Shown here: one piece after another, positions 38,701 through 45,695 of the stretch
Numbering within the stretch: the stretch's first letter is position 1
Layout of the letters: each line of letters begins with the position of its first letter
From: Streptosporangiaceae bacterium
Lineage (GTDB): Bacteria; Actinomycetota; Actinomycetes; Streptosporangiales; Streptosporangiaceae
Assembly: GCA_019245115.1 (NCBI GenBank)
Contig: JAFARZ010000315.1
Coordinates: forward strand, 1-45,695
DNA length: 45,695 bases
Direction: 5' to 3'
Translations under genes and position numbers: made by a program
The notes under the pieces: model-generated
What the model was told of the DNA's origin: nothing
The model's database searches: none
The model's input: the letters and a program-made list of their open reading frames with translations, nothing else

Positions 38701-39938
38701 TCCATTGTGACTGCGCGCCAAGCCCGGCGGTAATCTGTGGCCGCGGCCCCGAGCGGGTCGCGGCCACAAACCGGGCTGGGCAGGAAGGTATCAGGGGAGA
38801 TACCACCGCCGTTCGGGATAAAGGTCCTTAATATGAACGGCGGTGGTTTTAACTCGGGAGGGCGGCTGTACACCTCGAGATCGGTGGCCTTGACGCTGAG
38901 CCACACCTGACCGCCGGGCCCCAGCGAGAGCTCCGATACGGCGGCCGGGGTGACGTCGGCCAGCGCGGACGGCTTGCCGCGCAGGTCGAGACGGACCCGG
39001 TCGGCGAGCATGGTCAGGCCGGCGATCTCGGCGGCCCAGACGTTGCGGGCGCTGGTGGCATGCGGGGGGCCGGTGCTGACCACGATGGCCGACGGGCGGA
39101 CGGCGATCAGGACTTCGCCGTGACAGTCGTGATCAGGGACGGTGAAGGTCCCGCCGCCGGCCAGCGTGACCTCGGGGCCGTCGGCGTGCCCCCGGTAGAG
39201 GTTCAGTCCGACCAGCTTGGCGACGTATTCGGTGGCGGGCCGGCGGGCGACCTGGGCGGGCGTGCCGTCCTGGACGATGCGGCCGTCTTCGAGGACCAGG
39301 AGCCGGTCGGCGAGCACGAGTGCCTCCAGCGGATCGTGGGTGACCAGCAGGCATGGCCCGGCGAAGTCGGTCAGATGCCGGCGCAGCTCGGCCTGCACAT
39401 CCAGCCGCGTGCGAGCGTCAAGAGCGGCCAGCGGTTCGTCGAGCAGCAGCAGTGACGGCTCGCCGGCCAGGGCGCGGGCGAGCGCGACCCGCTGCGCCTG
39501 GCCGCCCGACAGCTCGGCGGGTTTGCGGCCAGCCAGGTCGGCGATGCCGAACCGGCCGAGCCAATGGCGGGTGGCCGCTCTGGCCGCGGCCTTGCCCAGG
39601 CCGCGAGCCCGTGGCGAGAACGCGACGTTGTCCGCCACGGTCAGATGCGGGAACAGCCGGTAGTCCTGGAACACATACCCGGCCGGCCGGTGCGCGGCGT
39701 CGATGAACAGTCCGGCGGCCGCGTCATCGATGACCTGCCCGTCGAGGATCAGGCGGCCGTCCGCGACCGGCGTGAGGCCGGCCAGCGCACGCAGCAGGGT
39801 GGTCTTGCCCGCCCCGTTGGGCCCGAGGATCCCGAGCACCTGGCCCGCCGGCACCGTGAACGCGACGGACAGCGTGAAGCCGCCGCGCCTGACGGTCGCG
39901 TCGACGTCCAGGCCTTCGTTGCCGGTCGGCAGCGTCAC
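38697..39938 (-). CDS. modC: Molybdate ABC transporter ATP-binding protein
   Basis: A 413-residue ABC ATPase with Walker A GPNGAGKTT, signature LSGGQAQRVALARAL, Walker B SLLLLDEPLAALD and the switch His in LLVTHDP, followed by a C-terminal molybdate-binding TOBE-like region ending near LSVKATDLEVYSRP. It powers molybdate uptake with ModA and ModB. The start is a GTG at 39938. After about residue 362 the frame continues for some 50 residues through the palindromic repeat (KPPPFILRTFIPNGGG and on), giving a tail absent from normal ModC. The gene is the last of the mod operon, 13 bases after modB. Confidence 0.92.
   Translation of the reverse strand: MTLPTGNEGLDVDATVRRGGFTLSVAFTVPAGQVLGILGPNGAGKTTLLRALAGLTPVADGRLILDGQVIDDAAAGLFIDAAHRPAGYVFQDYRLFPHLTVADNVAFSPRARGLGKAAARAATRHWLGRFGIADLAGRKPAELSGGQAQRVALARALAGEPSLLLLDEPLAALDARTRLDVQAELRRHLTDFAGPCLLVTHDPLEALVLADRLLVLEDGRIVQDGTPAQVARRPATEYVAKLVGLNLYRGHADGPEVTLAGGGTFTVPDHDCHGEVLIAVRPSAIVVSTGPPHATSARNVWAAEIAGLTMLADRVRLDLRGKPSALADVTPAAVSELSLGPGGQVWLSVKATDLEVYSRPPELKPPPFILRTFIPNGGGISPDTFLPSPVCGRDPLGAAATDYRRAWRAVTMD
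38802..38847. repeat. Nested palindromic hairpin repeat, copy 2
   Basis: ACCACCGCCGTTC (38802-38814) and GAACGGCGGTGGT (38835-38847) form a perfect 13-bp stem; the 20-base loop contains an inner AAGG-T-CCTT hairpin. This two-level structure and the sequence CCACCG..CGTTC / GAACGG.CGGTGG match copy 1 at 18474-18521. On the plus strand it is followed by TTTT, so it can terminate the secreted-protein transcript. The modC frame runs through it on the other strand. Confidence 0.78.
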
Positions 39939-39951
39939 TGGACGGCCCTGA

Positions 39952-40815
39952 TCACTGGACGGCGCTGCCGCGCAGCCAGCGATCCCGCAGCGACACCAGG
40001 ACCGCGACGGAGACCAGAAGCAACACCAGGCTGAGCGCGATCGCGGCGTCAGGATCGTTCTCCAGCGCGTAGTAGACCGCGATGGGCATGGTCTCGGTGC
40101 GGCCGGGGAAACTCCCCGCGAACGTGATCGTCGCGCCGAACTCGCCCAGCGCCCGAGCCCAGCACAGCACCGCGCCGGCTCCCAGGGAAGGGGCGATCAG
40201 CGGCACGGTGATCCGGCGGAACACCGTCATCCGGCCGGCGCCGAGCGTCGCCGCGGCTTCTTCGAACCCCTGATCGGCTGACCGCAACGCCCCTTCGACG
40301 GTGATGACAAGGAACGGCATCGCGACGAACGTCTGAGCCATCACCACCGCCAGCGGGGAGAACGGGATGGTGAGGTTCAGCCACGAGTTCAGGTAACGGC
40401 CGATGAAGCCGGTCCGCCCGAAGGCCAGCAGCAGCGCCACCCCGCCGACCACCGGCGGCAGCACCAGCGGCAGCGTGACCAGCGCCCGCAGCAGCCGCTG
40501 CCCGGGGAAGCTGGTCCGGGCCAGCACCCACGCGAGCGGCACGCCCAGCACCAGGCTGATACCCGTGGTCACCGTCGCCGTCCACAGGGACAGCCACAGG
40601 GCCTGTACCGCGTCGGACCCGGAAAGGACCGGTCCGAGCCTGCGCCACGGGGCGCGGATCACCAGCCCGACCAGCGGCAGCACCAGGAACGCGACCGCGA
40701 CCAGCGCCGGGACCAGGAGCGGGCCCGGCACCGACCGCGGGCTCCTGCCACCGCGGTCGGCGCGGCGGACCCGGTCCCGGGCGCTCAGCCGCGACGGTGA
40801 ACCGACGATGTCCAC
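39952..40815 (-). CDS. modB: Molybdate ABC transporter permease
   Basis: A 287-residue inner-membrane permease with about six helices and the EAA loop EGALRSADQGFEEAAATLGA, then RRITVPLIAPSLGAGAVLCW and ARALGEFGATITFAGSFPGR, a typical ModB stretch. It forms the molybdate channel with ModC. It starts 37 bases after modA and ends 13 bases before modC. Confidence 0.94.
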   Translation of the reverse strand: MDIVGSPSRLSARDRVRRADRGGRSPRSVPGPLLVPALVAVAFLVLPLVGLVIRAPWRRLGPVLSGSDAVQALWLSLWTATVTTGISLVLGVPLAWVLARTSFPGQRLLRALVTLPLVLPPVVGGVALLLAFGRTGFIGRYLNSWLNLTIPFSPLAVVMAQTFVAMPFLVITVEGALRSADQGFEEAAATLGAGRMTVFRRITVPLIAPSLGAGAVLCWARALGEFGATITFAGSFPGRTETMPIAVYYALENDPDAAIALSLVLLLVSVAVLVSLRDRWLRGSAVQ

Positions 40816-40852
40816 TGGCCCGGTCCGGGCAGGGTCACTTTTACGGCTTCTT

Positions 40853-41689
40853 TCACGGCTTCTCGAACTTGTCCGCGGTCAGCACGGCCTGGCCGGCCGG
40901 GGACAGGACATAGGCGACGAACGCCTGCGCGAGCGACATGTTGCCGCTCTTGCTGACCGGGGCGATCGGGTACTCGGTCGAGGCGTTCACGCCCGCCGGG
41001 ATCGGTATGCCCATGACCTTGGCCTTGGCGGCGTTGACGTCGGTCACGTAGACCACGCCCGCGTCGACGTTGCCCAGTTCCACCTGGGTCAGTACCGACT
41101 TCACATCCGGCTGGAGCGTGACCGGCTTGACGGTGATCTTCGCGTTGCCGAACACCTTCGCGGCGGTGGCCCCGCACGGCACCTGCGGCTGGCACAGCGC
41201 CACCTTAACCGACGACTTGGCCAGGTCATTGACCGAGGTTACGTGGGCCGGGTTGGACGGCGGCACGGCGACCTCCATCACGTTCTTCACGAAGTCCACC
41301 GGGCTGGACGCGTCGCCGGCCGTCACGATCTGCTGCATGTTCTTCGGCGCGGCGGACGCGAACACATCGGCCGGCGCTCCGTTGATGATCTGGGTCGCCA
41401 GCGTCGAACTCGCGCCGAAGCTGAACGTCACCTTCACGCCAGGGTGCGCCGCCTCGAACTGCTTGCCGATCGTGGTGAACGCCTCCTGAAGCGAGGCCGC
41501 GGCGAACACCGTGATGGATCCGGACAACGACGCGGACGCTGACGCGGTGGGACTGCTCGCGCTTCCCGTGCTGGATGAGCTTCCCGCGCTCGCTGGGGTA
41601 CTGCTGGTGCTCGATGAGCAGGCGGCCAGGGAAGACGCGGTGATGCCCGCGATCGCGGCGGCGGTAAGGGTAAAGGCGATATGGCGCAC
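40853..41689 (-). CDS. modA: Molybdate-binding lipoprotein
   Basis: A 278-residue exported lipoprotein. The lipobox is SSLAAC, followed by a Ser-rich linker. The binding domain shows ITVFAAASLQEAFTTIGKQF, FSFGASSTLATQIINGAPAD and VFASAAPKNM, the canonical ModA residues. It captures molybdate or tungstate outside the membrane. It starts with a GTG at 41689, directly abutting the stop of the upstream TOBE regulator, so translation is probably coupled. Confidence 0.95.
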   Translation of the reverse strand: MRHIAFTLTAAAIAGITASSLAACSSSTSSTPASAGSSSSTGSASSPTASASASLSGSITVFAAASLQEAFTTIGKQFEAAHPGVKVTFSFGASSTLATQIINGAPADVFASAAPKNMQQIVTAGDASSPVDFVKNVMEVAVPPSNPAHVTSVNDLAKSSVKVALCQPQVPCGATAAKVFGNAKITVKPVTLQPDVKSVLTQVELGNVDAGVVYVTDVNAAKAKVMGIPIPAGVNASTEYPIAPVSKSGNMSLAQAFVAYVLSPAGQAVLTADKFEKP

Positions 41690-42100
41690 TTATCGGCTCC
41701 TCGGGATTTCGACGGAAACGTTCGTGGACTTCACGGCGGCGACGGCCAGCATGCCCGGCTCCAGGCCGAGCTCATCGGCGGCCTCCCGGCTCAGCAGTGA
41801 CACGAACCGGTGCGGGCCGGACTGGATCTCCACCTGCGCCATCACCGTGTCACGGACCACGCGCGTGACCAGGCCGACGAACCGGTTCCGCAGCGACTGG
41901 GCGGCTGTCGCCCCGTCGCCGGGCAGCGCCGCCGTCTCGGCGCGTTCCTGCGCGAACCTCGCCAGCGCCGCCCCGTCCACGGCCAGCCGACCGGACCCGT
42001 CCGTGACCGGCTGGATCCTCCCGGCCTCGGCCCAGCGGCGCATGGTGTCTGAGCTGACGCCAAGCAGCGCGGCGGCTTCTTTGATCCGGAACGTGGGCAC
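41690..42100 (-). CDS. Molybdate-responsive regulator: MerR/excisionase-type HTH plus TOBE domain
   Basis: A 136-residue protein read from a GTG at 42100 (PTFRIKEAAALLGVSSDTMR for the HTH). The C-terminal half (LRNRFVGLVTRVVRDTVMAQ, SREAADELGLEPGMLAVAAV, KSTNVSVEIPR) is a single TOBE/Mop oxyanion-binding domain. It is a short ModE-like regulator that should bind molybdate and control the mod operon that follows at once. The ATG alternatives upstream would add non-conserved sequence. Confidence 0.88.
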   Translation of the reverse strand: MPTFRIKEAAALLGVSSDTMRRWAEAGRIQPVTDGSGRLAVDGAALARFAQERAETAALPGDGATAAQSLRNRFVGLVTRVVRDTVMAQVEIQSGPHRFVSLLSREAADELGLEPGMLAVAAVKSTNVSVEIPRSR

Positions 42101-42221
42101 GTCGCGACTGTAACGCACCTGCGGCTGATATGGCAGCGCAGGGGACGCATCTGCCTCAATTTCCGGCGTTTTATTGGCGCAATTATTGCTCCCTGACCTG
42201 CCCCCTTTGCATGATGAAGGC

Positions 42222-42857
42222 ATGGTCGCTCCTTCGACGCCGCTCCCGGATCGGGCTTCGGGGTACATCACCGAGACCCGGGCGTTCTTCTCAGCCCGCG
42301 CCGCCACCTGGGACACCAAGTTCGGCGACGACCTGCCGGCCTACGCCGCCGCCATCACGCAGGCCGGCCTCCCCCGCGGCGGCGTGGTCCTCGACGTGGG
42401 CTGCGGTACCGGCCGGGCCCTGCCCGCGCTGCGCCAGGCCGTGGGCCAGCACGGCAAGGTCATCGCCGTCGACCTGACCCCAGAAATGCTCCAGCAGGCC
42501 CGCGGCCGCGGCCGGGCCGACGCCGCGGACGCCGCGCTCGTCCTGGGCGACGCGCGCCGGCTGCCCTTCGCGGAGGCGTCGGGCGACGCGGTTTTCGCCG
42601 CCGGGCTGATCATGCACCTGCCCGACATCGAGAGCGGGCTGCGCGATCTCGCCCGGATCACCCGCCCCGGCGGCCTGCTCATCTTGTTCCACCCCTCCGG
42701 CCGCGCCGCGCTCGCCGCCCGCCACGGCCGGGTGCTTGGCGGCGGCGAACCGCTCGACCGCGTTCCGCTGGAGCAGATGACCCGGTGCACCGGGTGGGAG
42801 CTGAGCGTCTATGACGACGCGACCCACCGCTTCTTCGCCGTAGCGGTCCGCCGATAG
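42222..42857 (+). CDS. Class I SAM-dependent methyltransferase
   Basis: A 211-residue Rossmann-fold methyltransferase. Motif I is VVLDVGCGTGRALPAL (about residues 50-65), the adenosine-binding acidic residue is in VIAVDLTPEMLQQA, then LVLGDARRLPFAEASGDAVF and the post-motif HLPDIESGLRDLARITRPGG. It is the UbiE/methyltransf_11 type; the acceptor is unknown. The ATG at 42222 gives a normal N-terminus. It is divergent from the mod operon, with which no functional link is visible. Confidence 0.88.
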   Translation: MVAPSTPLPDRASGYITETRAFFSARAATWDTKFGDDLPAYAAAITQAGLPRGGVVLDVGCGTGRALPALRQAVGQHGKVIAVDLTPEMLQQARGRGRADAADAALVLGDARRLPFAEASGDAVFAAGLIMHLPDIESGLRDLARITRPGGLLILFHPSGRAALAARHGRVLGGGEPLDRVPLEQMTRCTGWELSVYDDATHRFFAVAVRR

Positions 42858-43034
42858 CTCGTCTGAGGAGTAGTCGCGGGCCTGAGGAGCAGTCGCTCTT
42901 CTGGGGACTACGCGCCCTGACCCATGCCGGTGAATTAAGCCCGCCTGGCCAGCCGCCACTGGCTCGCGATGCCACGGCTGGCGCGGTGGAATTACGCTTC
43001 GTGGTGACTTTGTAGTACCGGGTGCGCGCGCCAA
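42858..43034. other. Intergenic region after the methyltransferase
   Basis: No gene was seen. It contains a near tandem pair CTGAGGAGTAGTCGC (42863-42877) and CTGAGGAGCAGTCGC (42882-42896), one mismatch, 19 bases apart. Confidence 0.4.
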
Positions 43035-43292
43035 AATAACGTGCGTTTGCGGCATTTTGGGCATGTCGTCTTTGCTAGAGTGCGCTGAACAGCCTGGGTG
43101 AACTATGCATACCGATACATAGCGGACACATGAGCATCCTTCAGTGGGAAGAAAAGAGCCCTTTGGAAGAAAAGGTGCCGGAAACCGGCGCCCTAGCCTC
43201 CGCGAAGCCCTTTTCTTCCACGTCGTCCACCGCAGCTGCCGTCACATAACGGCCATATCAGGACAAAATCGGCACCCGCCACGACACGCCGC
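43035..43292 (+). repeat. Long intergenic repeat, copy 2
   Basis: Aligns with 37292-37570 along its length, in the same orientation. The hairpin is perfect here: TGGAAGAAAAGG (43164-43175) and CCTTTTCTTCCA (43209-43220), with a nested GCCGG-AAA-CCGGC inside. Like copy 1, it has a duplicated GGAAGAAAAG module just before the stem. It ends about 100 bases before the monooxygenase stop. The gap 43293-43391 holds nothing further. Confidence 0.72.
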
Positions 43293-43391
43293 AGACTCGA
43301 TTTGTTTTGGAACGCGCACAGGGGCGGTAATTCCCGCCGCGGCCCCAAGCCGGCCGAGCGCAGCGAGGCCTTGGCGCGGAGGGAAACACCG

Positions 43392-44582
43392 TCATTCGTA
43401 GAGTGACATCCGGCCCGATGCGGCCTCGCGCCACAATTCCGGAAGATCCGTCTCGGACAAGGCGCCCCAGTCGGGGGTATTCTCCACCAGCACCCGGCCG
43501 AGAGACCTGCCGAGGGTGGTGAGTGCGTTACCGGCGGCGGCTCGCGCACGGTCGTATCCGGCCAGAACGGAAGCCCACTCGGCGGCTGAATGGCAGCCGG
43601 ACTCGAGCGCGAGCGCGTCCTCCAGCGCCTTGACCGCACCGCTTCCGGTGTGCGGCCGAGCCGTGGTGCCGGCGTCTCCGGCGAGCGCCAGGCGCCCCGA
43701 TACATACTGTGGGGCGATCACGTCGAAGATAGGCTGGACCGAGATCCGCTCCGCGGGCGTCCGCCCGACGACATCGGCCCACAACGGCGGAAAGCCCCGG
43801 GTTACCGCGTCGCGCAAGGGAATCATCGTTGCCGTCGGCACCTGGCCGGGCGGGATGAGCGCGGGGTCGGTCATCGGCTGCGGCGGGCAGAGGTAGACGC
43901 CCCAGTTGACGAGCCGTCTCCCGGTGCGCAAGTGGTCAGGGATCAGGTAGATCATGGCATGCCCGCCGGGGAAGCAGACCATCATCGCACCGGGCTCCAG
44001 CGCGGCGGTCGCGCCGTCCGGCAGCAGACGCTCCGGATACGTGCCTCGCCACAGCCCATACCCGGGGAGGTGCGGAGACGATCCGGGCGCGACGCGCTGC
44101 CGGACCGCTGAGTTGTAGCCGTCTGCGCCGACGACAAGATCGAATCGCGTCCCGGCGGACGTGCCAGCCGAAACGGTCACGCCCATGTCATTCATGTCCT
44201 CGATGACGGCGATGACTCCGTCGCGGTAAACGGGGTCAGCCACCTGCTGCCGGAGAGAACGCCACAGAAGCGACCAGTTCGTGAAGCGAACCGGCAAGGG
44301 CTGCCGCCACAGGACGCGGCCAGCCGGGGTATCGCCGTCGCGGACGACGAACACGCGTTCCTCACCGGGCACGACCGGCAGCACCGGACTGACATACCCG
44401 GCCGCGATTAACGTCTCGATCATGGATGGCGGCATGCCGATGCCGAAGCCGCGATCGCGCAGGACGCCCTGGGTTCGCTCGAAAACAGTCACGTCGCAGC
44501 CAGCGCGAGCAAGCGCGATCGCCGCGGCACATCCGGCGATGCTGCCGCCGATCACCGCCACCCGGCTGCCCGCAATACCCAT
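43392..44582 (-). CDS. FAD-dependent monooxygenase (PHBH-like)
   Basis: A 396-residue flavin monooxygenase. The Rossmann motif VAVIGGSIAGCAAAIALARA is at the N-terminus, the DG motif in VVGADGYNSAVRQRV, and the FAD-ribityl GD motif in LALAGDAGTTARPHTGSGA. It is class A, hydroxylating or epoxidising a small substrate with NAD(P)H and O2. No partner gene or pathway is evident nearby. The ATG at 44582 is next to the first strand of the fold. Confidence 0.9.
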   Translation of the reverse strand: MGIAGSRVAVIGGSIAGCAAAIALARAGCDVTVFERTQGVLRDRGFGIGMPPSMIETLIAAGYVSPVLPVVPGEERVFVVRDGDTPAGRVLWRQPLPVRFTNWSLLWRSLRQQVADPVYRDGVIAVIEDMNDMGVTVSAGTSAGTRFDLVVGADGYNSAVRQRVAPGSSPHLPGYGLWRGTYPERLLPDGATAALEPGAMMVCFPGGHAMIYLIPDHLRTGRRLVNWGVYLCPPQPMTDPALIPPGQVPTATMIPLRDAVTRGFPPLWADVVGRTPAERISVQPIFDVIAPQYVSGRLALAGDAGTTARPHTGSGAVKALEDALALESGCHSAAEWASVLAGYDRARAAAGNALTTLGRSLGRVLVENTPDWGALSETDLPELWREAASGRMSLYE

Positions 44583-44741
44583 GGCTACGAGTTAACCGCG
44601 TGCACCTGACCAAAGAAAGGGCCGCGAGCAAAACACTCCGTGTTCCCTTCCGCTGTTGCTGATGGCCTGCCTGGCGGCTGCATCCTGGTCACAGCGGGCA
44701 TAGAGCCAGGTGACCCGCGACGCTTGAGCTGAGTGCCGCCG

Positions 44742-45338
44742 TCACTGGCCGACGCGGCCATCGATCCGTTCCCGCAGCAGGTCGGCGTGGCCGCAGTGGC
44801 GAGCGTACTCCTCGATCATGTGCAGCAGCACCTCGCGCAGCGCGATGCTGCTGCCGTTCCGCATAGTGCCCCTGATGCCGAGGTCGGGAGAGTCGGCGAC
44901 GAGTTTCTCGGCGAAGGCGACCTCCTCGCGCCAAGCCCGCCAGGCGTCTTCCACGACCGCCTGGTCGGCCACGGCGCCGAGCCAGTCAGCGTCCGGTGTG
45001 TCATCGGACCAGTACAGCGGGTTCGCATCGGCCCGCGCCATCACCCGCCGGAACCAGTGGCGTTCCACATCGGCCATGTGGCGGACGAGGCCGAGCAGGG
45101 ACATCGTAGAGGGTGGCACCGACCGGCGGGCGAGCTGGGCCGGCTCGAGGCCGGCGCACTTCATCTCCATCGTCAGCCGGTAGTCGCGCAGGTAGGCAAG
45201 CAGCGTCGCCCGCTCGCCTTCCAGTTCCGCGCTCCCCATGGACCTTGGGTCCTGTGCCTCGTCCATCCACATGTCGGAGCCAGCTCCGACTGCGTTCCAC
45301 CGTTCTGGCACAGCCTCGCGGGCGTTGTCTTCAGTCAC
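44742..45338 (-). CDS. DinB-family (DUF664-like) protein
   Basis: A 198-residue four-helix DinB-superfamily protein. The metal-site His residues are in LVRHMADVERHWFRRVMA and HMIEEYARHCGHADLLRERI, the typical DUF664 pattern. Relatives include mycothiol- and bacillithiol-dependent transferases. The start is a GTG at 45338; in-frame ATGs further in (for example MWMDEAQ) are possible. It is not adjacent to senA and shares with it only the DinB fold. It is divergent from the EamA gene. Confidence 0.85.
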   Translation of the reverse strand: MTEDNAREAVPERWNAVGAGSDMWMDEAQDPRSMGSAELEGERATLLAYLRDYRLTMEMKCAGLEPAQLARRSVPPSTMSLLGLVRHMADVERHWFRRVMARADANPLYWSDDTPDADWLGAVADQAVVEDAWRAWREEVAFAEKLVADSPDLGIRGTMRNGSSIALREVLLHMIEEYARHCGHADLLRERIDGRVGQ

Positions 45339-45491
45339 CTGGGCACCTTGTCACGCCAGTGGAGGAACGGCCAACGCCTTTCGGCTCGCAGGCGTCCCGC
45401 GCCAGCGACGTGCGGCTGCTGACTCCAGCTGATCTTTACTCCGGGTCATAGTTCGGCGTGGGCCGAAGTATTAGCGCGCCAGAATCGGCGA

Positions 45492-45695
45492 ATGCGTGCT
45501 GACCACATGGAGCCTAGGCCGACGGACCTCTACACCACGGATAGTGGTCCGAACCGGCTGGCGCTGGCCGCGGCGGCCGTGACGGTGGTGCTATGGGCGT
45601 CATCCTTCGTCGCGATCCGCAGCGCGGGTCACTGGTTTTCTCCCGGCGCACTGGCGCTGGGCAGGCTGCTGATCGGTGCGGCGGTGCTCGGCCTC
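45492..45695 (+). CDS. EamA/DMT-family transporter (partial, 5' end only)
   Basis: The frame begins at ATG 45492 (or 45507) and reads EPRPTDLYTTDSGPNRLAL followed by a first transmembrane helix AAAAVTVVLWASSFVAIRSA and then GALALGRLLIGAAVLGL up to the window edge. The WASSFVAIR and LALGRLLIGA segments are typical of the first two helices of EamA (drug/metabolite transporter) proteins. The rest lies outside the window. The 153-base gap to the DinB gene must hold both divergent promoters; none is clear. Confidence 0.8.
   Translation, partial: MRADHMEPRPTDLYTTDSGPNRLALAAAAVTVVLWASSFVAIRSAGHWFSPGALALGRLLIGAAVLGL

Noticed and set aside
44742..45338. DinB-family gene as a part of the selenium system
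   Set aside because: It shares only the DinB fold with the N-terminal domain of SenA and lies more than 10 kb away next to unrelated genes.

Overview
The window is high-GC DNA with dense, often translationally coupled genes, many secreted carbohydrate-active enzymes carrying PKD, Fn3 or starch-binding modules, SARP and LAL regulators, GTG starts and lipoprotein signals. This points to a filamentous soil actinobacterium (Streptosporangiales/Catenulisporales-like; genus not resolvable). No rRNA, tRNA or CRISPR array was seen.

Layout. (1) 1-9409, all minus strand: a SARP/AfsR-type regulator cut by the left edge, an epoxide hydrolase, a large LuxR-family ATPase regulator, and a copper module of copZ, copA and a COG0701-type permease. 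Two matching CsoR-like palindromes (ATACCC-N5-GGGTAT) tie the permease and copZA together. (2) 9410-21010, secreted polymer degradation: GH76 mannanase-like protein, PKD/Fn3 phosphoesterase, pirin, GH15 glucodextranase-like enzyme with two starch-binding modules, and GH20 hexosaminidase. The 3' end of a decayed second starch-binding-module gene lies beside a hairpin repeat. A 33-codon ORF is followed by a perfect 18-bp hairpin. (3) 21011-26609: PstS-like lipoprotein with an upstream PHO-box-like repeat, a membrane protein, an amidohydrolase, a cyclase-family hydrolase and a secreted ricin-like lectin.

(4) 26970-36918 is the most interesting region, a selenium-metabolism locus. The plus-strand operon (acyl-CoA-dehydrogenase-like flavoprotein, signal-less PhnD-like binding-fold protein, TusA-like/diiron fusion, senA, senB) converges on a minus-strand operon (TetR, DHA2-type MFS exporter, ArsR-rhodanese fusion, senC). 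senA, senB and senC match the selenoneine pathway: SenC makes selenophosphate, SenB a selenosugar, and SenA performs oxidative C-Se bond formation on hercynine. The three tightly coupled genes upstream of senA are not part of the described three-gene pathway and suggest an extended or different organoselenium product. A 21-bp element (17/21 identical, same orientation) precedes both the flavoprotein gene and senC, consistent with a shared regulator.

(5) 36919-38847 is repeat-rich: a 151-bp MITE-like element with 12-bp terminal inverted repeats and a 9-bp target duplication, a ~270-bp intergenic repeat with a second copy near 43 kb, a small helical protein, a secreted protein, and a second copy of the hairpin repeat found near 18.5 kb. 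(6) 38697-42100: a molybdate operon (TOBE/HTH regulator, modA, modB, modC), with the modC frame running through the hairpin repeat. (7) 42222-45695: a SAM methyltransferase, the second intergenic repeat, an FAD monooxygenase, a DinB-family protein and the start of an EamA/DMT transporter cut by the right edge.
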